Part shown: positions 29,621 to 36,631 of the stretch, piece by piece | Position numbering within the stretch: the stretch's first letter is position 1 | How the letters are laid out: the number at the start of each line of letters is the position of its first letter | Source: Alcanivorax sp. | Lineage (GTDB): Bacteria; Pseudomonadota; Gammaproteobacteria; Pseudomonadales; Alcanivoracaceae | DNA length: 64,000 bases | Assembly: GCA_022449455.1 (NCBI GenBank) | Contig: JAKUPL010000008.1 | Location: forward strand, 1-64,000 | Reading direction: 5' to 3' | Made by a program: the position numbers and the translations under genes | The notes under the pieces: generated by a model | What the model saw: only the letters and a program-made list of their open reading frames with translations | What the model was told of the DNA's origin: nothing | Database searches by the model: none

Positions 29621-30589
29621 ATGGAAAACAGCACGCAACTGCTTTGGCGCCAGCAAGACACCCTGGCCGACCGCCGGGTCCTGGTGATGGAAGCCGACGA
29701 CCCGGCACTGGCCGATCTGCCCGCCGGGCAGCTCTATCTGCACGCCGACGATTACACGGTGGGCGCGCACCAGTGGGCGCCGCTGCCGACGTTGCCGGAC
29801 GACGTGGATCTGGTGATCCTGCCGCTGCCCAAGGCGGCCGAGCGCCTCGAACTGTTGCTGCGCGCGCTGGCGGGCCAGATCAGCGAGCCCATGGAGCTGT
29901 GGCTGGTGGGCCCGGCCAAGGGCGGCATCCGTGGCGGGGTGACCCGTCTGTCCCGGTTCGCCGACGACGTGACGCTGCTGGACAGCGCACGTCACTGCAA
30001 GCTGTACGCCGCCCGTCTGCGGCCGGGGGAGACGCTGGCTCTGGAGCAGGTGGCGTCGCTGATCACCCTGGACGACCTGGAGGTGGTCAGTTATCCGGGG
30101 GTGTTCAGCCACGGCCGGCTGGACGAGGGCAGCGCGCTGCTGCTGGCCGCCCTGGCGGAAGGTCTGCCCCGCGGCAAGGTGCTGGACATGGGCTGCGGCG
30201 GCGGCGCCCTGAGTGCGCGGCTGGCGCACAGCGGCTGCCAGGTGACCGCCACCGACGTGAGCGCCACCGCCGTGGCGGCCGCCACCGCGACCCTGGAGCG
30301 CAACCATCTGCAGGGCAAGGTGGTCGGCGGTGACCTGTATGAAAGCATCGGCGCCCGCTTCGAGACCATCGTCACCAACCCGCCGTTCCACGATGGTCGC
30401 GACCGCACCATGGCGATTACCCGGCGGCTGATCCGTGAGGCCCCGGAGCATCTTGGTGACAACGGCACCCTGTGGATGGTGGCCAACCGGGAGCTGCCCT
30501 ATGTGCAATGGCTGGACGACGCCTTCAAGCACGTGCAGGTGGTGAGCGAGACCAGCCGCTTCCGGGTCTACCGGGCGGTGCGCTCCTAG
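29621..30589 (+). CDS. rsmC: 16S rRNA (guanine-N2)-methyltransferase, RsmC type
   Basis: Methylates G1207 of 16S rRNA in known members. The 322 residues comprise an N-terminal pseudo-methyltransferase domain (about 1-145, with LWLVGPAKGGIRGGV) and a C-terminal catalytic domain with SAM loop VLDMGCGGGALSARLA and active-site TNPPFHDG (IVTNPPF), matching the RsmC/RlmG family. The ATG at 29621 gives MENSTQLLWRQQ; the frame is open to 29576 without a better start. Its last four bases overlap the convergent ligase gene. RsmC is preferred over RlmG by the short length. Confidence 0.88.
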   Translation: MENSTQLLWRQQDTLADRRVLVMEADDPALADLPAGQLYLHADDYTVGAHQWAPLPTLPDDVDLVILPLPKAAERLELLLRALAGQISEPMELWLVGPAKGGIRGGVTRLSRFADDVTLLDSARHCKLYAARLRPGETLALEQVASLITLDDLEVVSYPGVFSHGRLDEGSALLLAALAEGLPRGKVLDMGCGGGALSARLAHSGCQVTATDVSATAVAAATATLERNHLQGKVVGGDLYESIGARFETIVTNPPFHDGRDRTMAITRRLIREAPEHLGDNGTLWMVANRELPYVQWLDDAFKHVQVVSETSRFRVYRAVRS

Positions 30590-31458
30590 CGCACGAAGCC
30601 GGGCCCCTCACTGCGGGTGCGCAGGTAGCTGGCGAAGCGGGGCAGGCCGTTCTTGGTATGGCCGTGAAACTGATAGGTGACGACGCTGCCGATGGGCGGA
30701 GGATGGGCGCGCTGCGCGTCGCTGAAGCCGGTGCCCAGTCGGAAGTGCCGTCCGCTGGGCGTTTCCACCAACAGGGCGCCCATCAGCCCTTGCAGCCGCC
30801 CCTCGCCGGGGAGATGCGCCACCACCCGGCCGTCCTCGTCCTGATAAGGCTTGAGCTTGAGCAGATCGTCGGAACGGTAGCCCCGGTAGGGCGCCGAGCC
30901 CCGGTGCAACATCAGGCCCTCGCCGCCGATCGCCACCACCTGGTCCAGATAGTCCATTAACTGCTCGCGGTTGGCCACGCGCCGCTGAGGTACCCGCTTC
31001 AGGTGGGGCGCATCGCGCCCGTCGAGCAGCTCGCGGAGAGCCGCCAGCCGCTGGTCGAACGGTCCACCGGCGTCGGGCAGGTCGAACACCATGTAATAGA
31101 TGTGTTGCCACTGATCGGGTTGGGGCCGGGCCCGCTGCAGGGCGCCCATCAACCGGCTGAAGGTGCCGCGCCCCTGCCACAGCTCACCGTCCATGGGAAC
31201 GTCCGGAAAGCCGTCGGTGAAGCCCGGCGGCGTGGCGATCACGTGGCCCTGGCGGCTGATCAGCCGCCGGCCGTCCCAGTAGGCGCGCACGCCGTCCAGC
31301 TTTTCGCTGACCCAGTACCCGGACGGGTCGGTGTGGTCCTGATAAACATTGGCGAGCATCAGCGCCGGCTGGCCGCGGCCATGGCCCACCGTGGCCGCCA
31401 CCGCGAAGAACACCACCACCATGGTGACCACGAAAAACAGAATCGGTCGGGATATCAT
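30586..31458 (-). CDS. Minimal ATP-dependent DNA ligase, LigE type
   Basis: A 290-residue ligase. Motif I is SEKLDGVRAYWDG with nucleophile Lys53; MDGELWQGRG, YYMVFDLPD, GEGLMLHRG and LLKLKPYQDEDGRVV supply motifs III to V. An OB-fold follows (about 215-290). The N-terminal hydrophobic segment (about 6-24) fits the leader seen on Lig E enzymes, which act in the periplasm and are linked with DNA uptake in naturally competent bacteria. No separate DNA-binding domain is present, as expected for Lig E. It is convergent with rsmC. Confidence 0.87.
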   Translation of the reverse strand: MISRPILFFVVTMVVVFFAVAATVGHGRGQPALMLANVYQDHTDPSGYWVSEKLDGVRAYWDGRRLISRQGHVIATPPGFTDGFPDVPMDGELWQGRGTFSRLMGALQRARPQPDQWQHIYYMVFDLPDAGGPFDQRLAALRELLDGRDAPHLKRVPQRRVANREQLMDYLDQVVAIGGEGLMLHRGSAPYRGYRSDDLLKLKPYQDEDGRVVAHLPGEGRLQGLMGALLVETPSGRHFRLGTGFSDAQRAHPPPIGSVVTYQFHGHTKNGLPRFASYLRTRSEGPGFVR

Positions 31459-31489
31459 CCTTGTCTCCCTGTTCAGAATATGAACAGAC

Positions 31490-31588
31490 AGTCTTGCCCG
31501 GCACGGGCCCGGCGGGTATCGCCGGAAGGATGAACGTGCTGTAGGAAATCGCCGCTTTGTGGGTTAGGAAAAAGCCTACAGGGGGCCG
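31490..31588. repeat. Intergenic repeat, copy A
   Basis: About 100 bases that recur with roughly 80 to 85% identity by eye at 32319-32417. Shared blocks are AGTCTTGCCCG, TATCGCCGGAAGGAT, TAGGAAATCG and GGGTTAGGAAAAAG. This copy contains an inverted repeat CTGTAGG/CCTACAG around an A/T-rich loop. It lies just downstream of the higA-type gene read on the minus strand. It may be a REP-like element or a duplicated tail of the toxin-antitoxin module. Confidence 0.7.
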
Positions 31589-31592
31589 GCGT

Positions 31593-31895
31593 TTAACCGG
31601 CCCGGGTCAGATCCTGAAAACGCAGCCCGGTGGCTTTGACCACGGCGGTCATGGTTTTCAGGGTGGGGTTTCCTTTCGGTGAGAGTGCCCGATAGAGACT
31701 CTCGCGGGACAGCCTGGCCCGGCCCGCGACCACCGCCATGCCGCCCTGGGCTTCCACCACGTGACGCAGTGCCACCAGAAAGGCCGCTTCACCGTCCGGC
31801 TTATCCAGTTCATCGAAGGCGGTGCGCAGATAATCCAGCGCCATGGCGGGGTCATCGCGAAGCATGGCCACCACCGTATCGTCGTGTCGTTTCAT
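31593..31895 (-). CDS. HigA-type antitoxin (HI1420/TIGR02684 family)
   Basis: A 100-residue helix-turn-helix antitoxin. The pattern ALRHVVEAQGGMAVVAGRA, followed by LSRESLYRALSPKGNPTLKT, is the family signature, with the DNA-binding domain in residues about 45-85. It follows its toxin gene with a four-base overlap (ATGA on the minus strand), the toxin-first order usual for this family. It is expected to neutralise the toxin and repress the operon. Family from sequence; activity not shown. Confidence 0.85.
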   Translation of the reverse strand: MKRHDDTVVAMLRDDPAMALDYLRTAFDELDKPDGEAAFLVALRHVVEAQGGMAVVAGRARLSRESLYRALSPKGNPTLKTMTAVVKATGLRFQDLTRAG

Positions 31896-32221
31896 TGGTG
31901 CCTCTTCCGGTAGTCCGTCAACCTTGCCCTGGCTTGTTCGATATCCGACTGCTGCCGCTTTTTATCACCACCGGTCAGAAGCAGCACCAGCGCCCCAGCC
32001 ACCCGGGCGTAATACACCCGGTAACCGGGACCGTGGTCCACCCGCAGCTCCATGACCCCACCGCCCACGGCTTTGCTGTCTCCGGCGTTGCCCAGCGCCA
32101 GCCGGTTGAGCCGGGTCAGCACCCGCATGGCGGCCCGACGATCCCTGCGTTTCAACGCCTCCAGCCAGTGCTGGAAAGGATCATGGCCATCGACCGTCAG
32201 ATAATGAGTCAGGTGAAACAT
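31892..32221 (-). CDS. RelE/HigB-type toxin (HI1419/TIGR02683 family)
   Basis: A 109-residue putative mRNA interferase. Typical motifs are DPFQHWLEALKRRDRRAAMRV, RLNRLALGNAG, then GVMELRVDHGPGYRVYYA and LLLTGGDKKRQQSDI. Basic and aromatic residues expected for ribosome-dependent cleavage are present. It is the first gene of the pair and overlaps its antitoxin by four bases. Confidence 0.85.
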   Translation of the reverse strand: MFHLTHYLTVDGHDPFQHWLEALKRRDRRAAMRVLTRLNRLALGNAGDSKAVGGGVMELRVDHGPGYRVYYARVAGALVLLLTGGDKKRQQSDIEQARARLTDYRKRHQ

Positions 32222-32318
32222 GAAAAGTAGCCTGAAAGCGACAGATTGTCCAGAAGAAGGTAAACCGGGATGGCCAAAGCCTAGGTGTGGTGTTCGGCCA
32301 CCACCGCGTACTGCATTG

Positions 32319-32417
32319 AGTCTTGCCCGGTAAGCGCCTGGTGGATATCGCCGGAAGGATGGGCGTGGAGTAGGAAATCGCTGCTTTGCGGGTTAGGAAA
32401 AAGCGTACAGGGGCCGG
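32319..32417. repeat. Intergenic repeat, copy B
   Basis: The second copy of the repeat at 31490-31588, in the same orientation and 829 bases away. It begins AGTCTTGCCCGG and ends in GTACAGGGGCCGGG. Here it is followed by a decayed antitoxin remnant instead of an intact gene. Confidence 0.7.
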
Positions 32418-32516
32418 GCGCCTGAACGGCTGGCGCGAGATCGAAAAAGCGCAGGTCGCCTTGATTACGACGCTCAGGGTTTACAGGGGGGTTGCCTTTC
32501 GGGAAGGAGGCCTTGG
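32418..32516 (-). pseudogene. Degenerate HigA-type antitoxin remnant
   Basis: These ~100 bases align by eye with the 3' end of the intact higA-type gene (31600-31680): AGATC-GAAAA-GCGCAG, then CTTGATTACGACGCTCAGGGTTTACAGGGGGGTTGCCTTTCGG against the equivalent stretch, but with small deletions that break the frame. It directly follows repeat copy B. It is read as the tail of a third, duplicated toxin-antitoxin module whose remainder is lost. Confidence 0.55.
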
Positions 32517-32523
32517 CAGAAGC

Positions 32524-32811
32524 TTAGTCCGCCAAGGCTCGAATAACATGCTGAGGATCTTTGTGAATCGCTCGCAGCAATGCCTTGGCCGGGCCGGTAG
32601 GTTCCCGGCGGCCCTGTTCCCAGTTGCGCAGGGTGGCCAGTTGAACGTCGATCATGTTCGCGAACTTGGCCTGGGTCAGGCCGGTGGCTTTACGGATGGC
32701 TTTCACCTGCACCGCGTCCACATGGAATTCCCGTGAGGGCTGACGCTCGCCACGGTGAATCTCGTCCATCTGCTGGACACTTTCCATCAGGTCGTCAAAG
32801 AGCCTGCTCAT
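32524..32811 (-). CDS. XRE-family antitoxin, NadS/HigA-2 type
   Basis: A 95-residue antitoxin with the helix-turn-helix in the C-terminal half: VKAIRKATGLTQAKFANMID, then VQLATLRNWEQGRREPTGPA. Start ATG at 32811 is chosen for GGAGGT six bases upstream; the frame is open to 32826. It follows its toxin gene with only five bases between, toxin-first order. It probably represses its own promoter with the toxin. Confidence 0.87.
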   Translation of the reverse strand: MSRLFDDLMESVQQMDEIHRGERQPSREFHVDAVQVKAIRKATGLTQAKFANMIDVQLATLRNWEQGRREPTGPAKALLRAIHKDPQHVIRALAD

Positions 32812-32816
32812 GCTCA

Positions 32817-33131
32817 CTACCTCCACTGTTCGATGATCCGCTTGAGCGCCTTGCGCTCATCGGTGCTCAGGTCATCCTTCTCGTTCTTCGCGTAAATCAG
32901 CAGTAGCGCGATCCGTGATGCCGATACGAAGTGATAGTAGATGACCCGGGCACCGCCCCGTTTACCACGCCCGCTGGAAGCGACCCGGATCTTGCGCAGC
33001 CCACCGGTTCCCTGGATGACATCTCCCATGTCCGGGTGGTCCGCGAGCTGCCGTTGCAAGGCTGAGTAGCTTTCATCATCGAGCAAGTCGCGAAGGCGCT
33101 TGGTGAAAACGGGAGTCTCGATAAAGATCAT
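32817..33131 (-). CDS. RelE/HigB-type toxin
   Basis: A 104-residue toxin starting MIFIETPVFTKRLRDLL. Core motifs are LQRQLADHPDMGDVI, GGLRKIRVASSGRGKRGGARV and YYHFVSASRIALLLIYAKNEKDDL, which match the HigB-2/RelE class encoded with NadS-type antitoxins. ATG at 33131 fits the family N-terminus better than 33149. It is expected to be a ribosome-dependent ribonuclease. Confidence 0.87.
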   Translation of the reverse strand: MIFIETPVFTKRLRDLLDDESYSALQRQLADHPDMGDVIQGTGGLRKIRVASSGRGKRGGARVIYYHFVSASRIALLLIYAKNEKDDLSTDERKALKRIIEQWR

Positions 33132-33435
33132 GGGCTGATGGTACGCCAATGGCGTACTTCAGGCAACGTCCGCTCGCCGTATACGGCGAGGCGTGGAACC
33201 GGAGGGTTCGCTCCATGGCCTCCACCCACGCCAAACCAAAAAAGGGTCGCCGAGGCGACCCATTTTGGTTTGGAGCGGGTGAAGGGAATCACCCACGGCA
33301 ACCAACCAATTGATTAATAAAGATTTTTTCTGGTTACCCAAGCCAGAAATGGCCTCTAAGCTTACCACCTCGGCCCTCTTGATGAAAGGCGTACATCCAC
33401 CGCCGTCTGCTGGCGGCTACCGACAGCCACTGCGA
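33132..33435. other. Gene-free stretch with a long inverted repeat
   Basis: About 300 bases between the toxin module and the LysR-like gene. The only clear structure is the inverted repeat at 33232-33274, given separately. The rest shows no open frame with coding character and no tRNA. It may contain the chromosome/accessory boundary, because composition and gene type change here. Confidence 0.4.
33232..33274. terminator. Long inverted repeat, probable bidirectional terminator
   Basis: A near-perfect hairpin: CCAAACCAAAA at the left pairs with ATTTTGGTTTGG at the right, enclosing GGGTCGCC-GA-GGCGACCC. The A/T-rich outer stem provides a T-rich tail on both strands. It would end transcription from the LysR-like gene (minus strand) and block read-through into the toxin module. 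Confidence 0.65.
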
Positions 33436-34077
33436 TCAGGAAGTGACCGATTTTGCGATCTGCAGTGCCCTTCGCTCGAATCGCTCGGAAACAGAGTTCG
33501 CTTGTCCCTGGGGTCTATGCAGGTGCGTCACGATCTCGTAGGGGCCGTCGTCCAGCGCTCGCATGCTGATTCCCCATCCATGGGCGTGCTTGATGCGCGA
33601 TTGCGCGGATAGCCCGACACCGTAGCCGGCAGAAACCCATAGCGCCATCAGCTCGAAGGAAGTCACGTACTGAAGATTTTGCTGGTCAGCAGGCAGGTGC
33701 GAGAGCAGCCGATGATCCAGCAGTGAACACGTCTCAGCCCGCCAGCGAAAGATCGGGTAGTCCTGTAGATCGGCGATGGTGAGCGATGCCTGATCCAGCA
33801 AGGGAAACCGCAGCGGCATCGCAACGGCCATGTGCTCAATCCACAAGGGCTGGGTTTGGATGGCCGGATCGCTCGACCCTTGAAGCGACAGCCCTACGTC
33901 ATAGCGGCCTTCACGGAGTCCATCAAGCAACTCGTCACCAGCAACCTCAAAGAACGCGATGCTGACCTCGGGTTCTTCGGCACGTTGCAGCGCGAGTAGC
34001 ACCGAAAGCTGCGATGACGATACGCCTGGCGCTATCGCAAGCCTGAGGTGGGCGGGTTGGCTGGTGAGGTTGTCCAT
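33436..34077 (-). CDS. Stand-alone LysR substrate-binding-domain protein
   Basis: A 213-residue protein that corresponds to only the effector-binding half of a LysR regulator: HLRLAIAPGVSSSQLSVLLA, RYDVGLSLQG, MAVAMPLRFPLLDQ and YGVGLSAQSRI. The N-terminal helix-turn-helix is missing, and the sequence upstream does not encode it in another frame, so this is a naturally domain-only protein or an old truncation. A divergent XRE gene lies 106 bases away and could supply DNA binding; the two may form a split regulator. Inference only. Confidence 0.7.
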   Translation of the reverse strand: MDNLTSQPAHLRLAIAPGVSSSQLSVLLALQRAEEPEVSIAFFEVAGDELLDGLREGRYDVGLSLQGSSDPAIQTQPLWIEHMAVAMPLRFPLLDQASLTIADLQDYPIFRWRAETCSLLDHRLLSHLPADQQNLQYVTSFELMALWVSAGYGVGLSAQSRIKHAHGWGISMRALDDGPYEIVTHLHRPQGQANSVSERFERRALQIAKSVTS

Positions 34078-34140
34078 GGAGAACCCACAGAAGCGACGAA
34101 GCGGGTCAAGGGAAAACCAGCATCATAGTAAAGAGAGAAC

Positions 34141-34169
34141 TTTAACGTCTATATGTTTAACGTGGTTAA
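34141..34169. promoter_or_regulatory. Candidate operator with repeated TTTAACGT
   Basis: TTTAACGT occurs at 34141-34148 and again at 34156-34163, 15 bases apart. The second copy is part of the inverted repeat TTAAC-GTG-GTTAA at 34157-34169. It lies in the gap between divergent regulator genes and is a plausible binding site for one of them. Confidence 0.45.
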
Positions 34170-34183
34170 TTTAAGAGGTTTGT

Positions 34184-34504
34184 TTGACGCTTCTGTCGAT
34201 GCAGAAGCTTACTATTCAGCCAGGTCGTCCACCTGGCACACCCACCTATGAATCCGAACCAGCATTAGCTTTCGGGCGGGCCGTGCGTGCCGCTCGCGTC
34301 GCGCAAGGCGTCGCTCAAGACGACTTTGCATTTCAGGCTGGAATATCGCGTTCGCACATGGGCAAGATCGAGCGCGGGGAGCATGTGCCTACGCTTCCCC
34401 TGATACTGAAAATTGCTACCGCGCTCGGGATCAGCGCCAGCGAGTTGATGGCGGCGACTGAAAAAAACCTCAACTCTGGCAGTGAGCTGCAAGGCTCGCC
34501 ATAA
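34184..34504 (+). CDS. XRE-family helix-turn-helix regulator
   Basis: A 106-residue DNA-binding protein. The helix-turn-helix spans about residues 29-85: FGRAVRAARVAQGVAQDDFA, FQAGISRSHMGKIERGEHVP and LILKIATALGISASELM. A TTG start at 34184 has AAGAGG six bases upstream; ATG at 34199 would remove five residues. It is divergent from the LysR substrate-binding-domain gene. Such small regulators are common on conjugative elements; the target is unknown. Confidence 0.8.
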   Translation: MTLLSMQKLTIQPGRPPGTPTYESEPALAFGRAVRAARVAQGVAQDDFAFQAGISRSHMGKIERGEHVPTLPLILKIATALGISASELMAATEKNLNSGSELQGSP

Positions 34505-34541
34505 GCGGCCGCGAACTTCAGTTACGGCCCTTGCCGCCGCA

Positions 34542-35432
34542 TCAATCGCCCGAGTGCTCGCGCAGGCGCGCAATGAACCGCTCCGCCGACACCGGCAAAT
34601 CCTCGCTGACGGGCCGCAGCAAGTAGGTTGTGATGACTGCGGAATCCATGGCCAGGGGGCGGATCACCACATCGGGGCGCAGGCTCGCCGCGATCCTGGT
34701 TGCCCTGATGAAGCCAACGCCGTAGCCTGCACCGACCAGGGTGAGCATCATGTCCAGCGAGGACACGTGCTCGGCGATGTCGGGATCACGCTCCAGCGGT
34801 CGCAGGAGCCGCGCCAGTTCACGGTAGTAGCCTTCGTATACCTGTGGGTCGCATAAGACCAGTGGGTAGCTCGCAAGCTGATGCAGCGGAACGGCCTTGT
34901 GTGAAAGCAAGGGGTGCCGGGCGGGCACCGCGACCACCAGCGAGTCGTGCCAGAGTGGCTCGGTCAGGATGTCATCGCCGACCTCCGCCGTGTGCGCAAA
35001 CCCGATCGAGAAGTCGCCCGAGCGCAACCCGCGCAACTGCTCGGCCAGCGGCACTTCGGACAGGCGAATCTCGATCTCCGGCTCCTCCTCGCGGCAGCGG
35101 GCCAGGAGGGCCGACAGCCGGGGATCGATTGCGCCGTCGGACACTGCAATGCGAAGGCTTCCGCTCAGGCCCGCCGCGACCGCCTGAGCGTTCTCCTGAG
35201 CCTGCTTCAGCGCGGCGAACACCCTGCGCACGTCTTGCAGGAAAGTTGCGCCCGCCTCGGTAAGCACCGTACCTCGGCGGTTGCGCACGAAGAGCACCAC
35301 GCCCAGATCGCCCTCAAGCTCCTTGATGGCGCGGGACAAGGGTGGCTGTTCGATATGAAGGCGCTCGGCGGCCCGTGTGAAGTGCAGCTCCTCTGCGAGA
35401 GCCACAAAGCAGCGAAGGTGTCGCAGTTCCAT
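34542..35432 (-). CDS. LysR-family transcriptional regulator
   Basis: A full-length regulator of 296 residues. Winged helix-turn-helix at 1-60 (MELRHLRCFVALAEELHFTR, AAERLHIEQPPLSRAIKELE), effector domain about 90-290. The N-terminal part is highly similar to a second LysR gene at 51493-52272. The neighbouring genes give no clear target. It is divergent from the WYL-regulator gene, 278 bases away. Confidence 0.88.
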   Translation of the reverse strand: MELRHLRCFVALAEELHFTRAAERLHIEQPPLSRAIKELEGDLGVVLFVRNRRGTVLTEAGATFLQDVRRVFAALKQAQENAQAVAAGLSGSLRIAVSDGAIDPRLSALLARCREEEPEIEIRLSEVPLAEQLRGLRSGDFSIGFAHTAEVGDDILTEPLWHDSLVVAVPARHPLLSHKAVPLHQLASYPLVLCDPQVYEGYYRELARLLRPLERDPDIAEHVSSLDMMLTLVGAGYGVGFIRATRIAASLRPDVVIRPLAMDSAVITTYLLRPVSEDLPVSAERFIARLREHSGD

Positions 35433-35631
35433 GGGCCATGCTCCTGTTCCATATCAAGGATCTATTCGCACCAGTTTTCGTCCGCGATGGCCTGCTGGAT
35501 GCACCCCATTCCACGCCGTTCCTGGTGCGCTCCGCTGGGCTGATTGCCTACTCGTCCACGTCAGATCACTCATTTGCGCCTCAAAAAATGGTTATCATAA
35601 TGCAGCGCACTAGCAAACCAGCTTGGATTTA

Positions 35632-35660
35632 TAGACGTCTTTTCAAGCAGCTCATATACT
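35632..35660 (+). promoter_or_regulatory. Candidate sigma-70 promoter of the WYL-regulator gene
   Basis: TAGACG at 35632-35637 and TATACT at 35655-35660 are separated by 17 bases. The start codon of the WYL gene lies 50 bases downstream at 35711. The perfect palindrome given next would overlap the transcription start. Confidence 0.45.
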
Positions 35661-35671
35661 TTCTGCAGAAA
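35660..35671. promoter_or_regulatory. Palindromic operator candidate TTTCTGCAGAAA
   Basis: A perfect 12-base palindrome directly after the -10 element and 39 bases before the WYL-regulator start. WYL regulators of the BrxR/CapW type bind inverted repeats in their own promoters, so autoregulation is plausible. A partial copy, ATCTGCATAA, follows at 35671. Confidence 0.45.
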
Positions 35672-35710
35672 TCTGCATAAGCATTCGCTAACCCGAACGA
35701 GCCAACCAAG

Positions 35711-36619
35711 ATGCCCCACGAACAGCTTGCCGATCTAACCCAGCCACAGCGTGACCGGCTCGCGTTCGTGGAGTTGCGCGTGCGCTTCATTGGGGAGATG
35801 CGCCGCCAGGACTTGGTCGCGCGGTTTGGTATCCAGTCCGCTGCTGCGTCCAGGGACCTGGCGCTGTACAAGGAAATCGCCCCCGGCAACATCGACTACG
35901 ACGGCAAAGGCAAGTTCTACGTCCTCGGCCCGAGCTTCCAGCCGATCTTCGATTTCCCGCCCGAGCGGGTGTTGTCGTGGCTGACGCAGGGTTTTGGCGA
36001 CGGTGAACCGATGCGCATCAAAGCCTGGGTGGCCAGCGAGAGCCCGTCCCGGCTCACCCACCCTGACCTGGACATCCTGGCGAGCGTGACTCGTGCCATC
36101 CACTACGAATGCCCGATGGGGATCGAGTACCACTCCATCTCCAGTGGCCGCACCGTGCGGGAGATCGTCCCGTTCGCGCTGATCGACAACGGCCTGCGTT
36201 GGCACGTCCGCGCCTTCGACCGCAAATCGCAGGAATTCCGGGATTTCGTCATCACCCGGATCAAGCGTCCCGTGGTGCGCAAGGGGCAGCTCGTGGCGCC
36301 CCACGAGATGAGCGATCAGGACATTCAATGGACACGGATCGTCGAACTTGAGCTGGTTCCTCACCCGGATCAGCCCCGGCCAGAAATCACTGAAATGGAC
36401 TACGGCATGCGAGGCGGCGTGTTGCACATGAAACTGCGTGCCGCCACCGCCGGATACATCCTGCGCAAATGGAGTGTGGACTGCTCCCCCGACCATAGCC
36501 TGCGCGGCCCTGAGTACCGGCTTTGGTTGAAGGACCACCTCGCCATCTACGGCGTGCGCAATGCAGTGCTGGCGCCGGGGTATGCATCGCCGAGTGCAGA
36601 AACGTCGATTGCTGACTGA
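35711..36619 (+). CDS. WYL-domain regulator, BrxR/CapW-like
   Basis: A 302-residue protein. An N-terminal winged helix (about 10-60, LAFVELRVRFIGEMRRQDLVARFG) is followed by a WYL domain (about 115-200, MGIEYHSISSGRTVREIVPFAL and LRWHVRAFDRKSQEFRDFVI) and a C-terminal extension domain (about 215-290). This layout matches BrxR/CapW repressors, which control phage-defence loci. The next gene is a broken helicase of defence type. RBS is weak; the ATG at 35711 is the only good start. Confidence 0.82.
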   Translation: MPHEQLADLTQPQRDRLAFVELRVRFIGEMRRQDLVARFGIQSAAASRDLALYKEIAPGNIDYDGKGKFYVLGPSFQPIFDFPPERVLSWLTQGFGDGEPMRIKAWVASESPSRLTHPDLDILASVTRAIHYECPMGIEYHSISSGRTVREIVPFALIDNGLRWHVRAFDRKSQEFRDFVITRIKRPVVRKGQLVAPHEMSDQDIQWTRIVELELVPHPDQPRPEITEMDYGMRGGVLHMKLRAATAGYILRKWSVDCSPDHSLRGPEYRLWLKDHLAIYGVRNAVLAPGYASPSAETSIAD

Positions 36620-36631
36620 ACGGAAACGACC

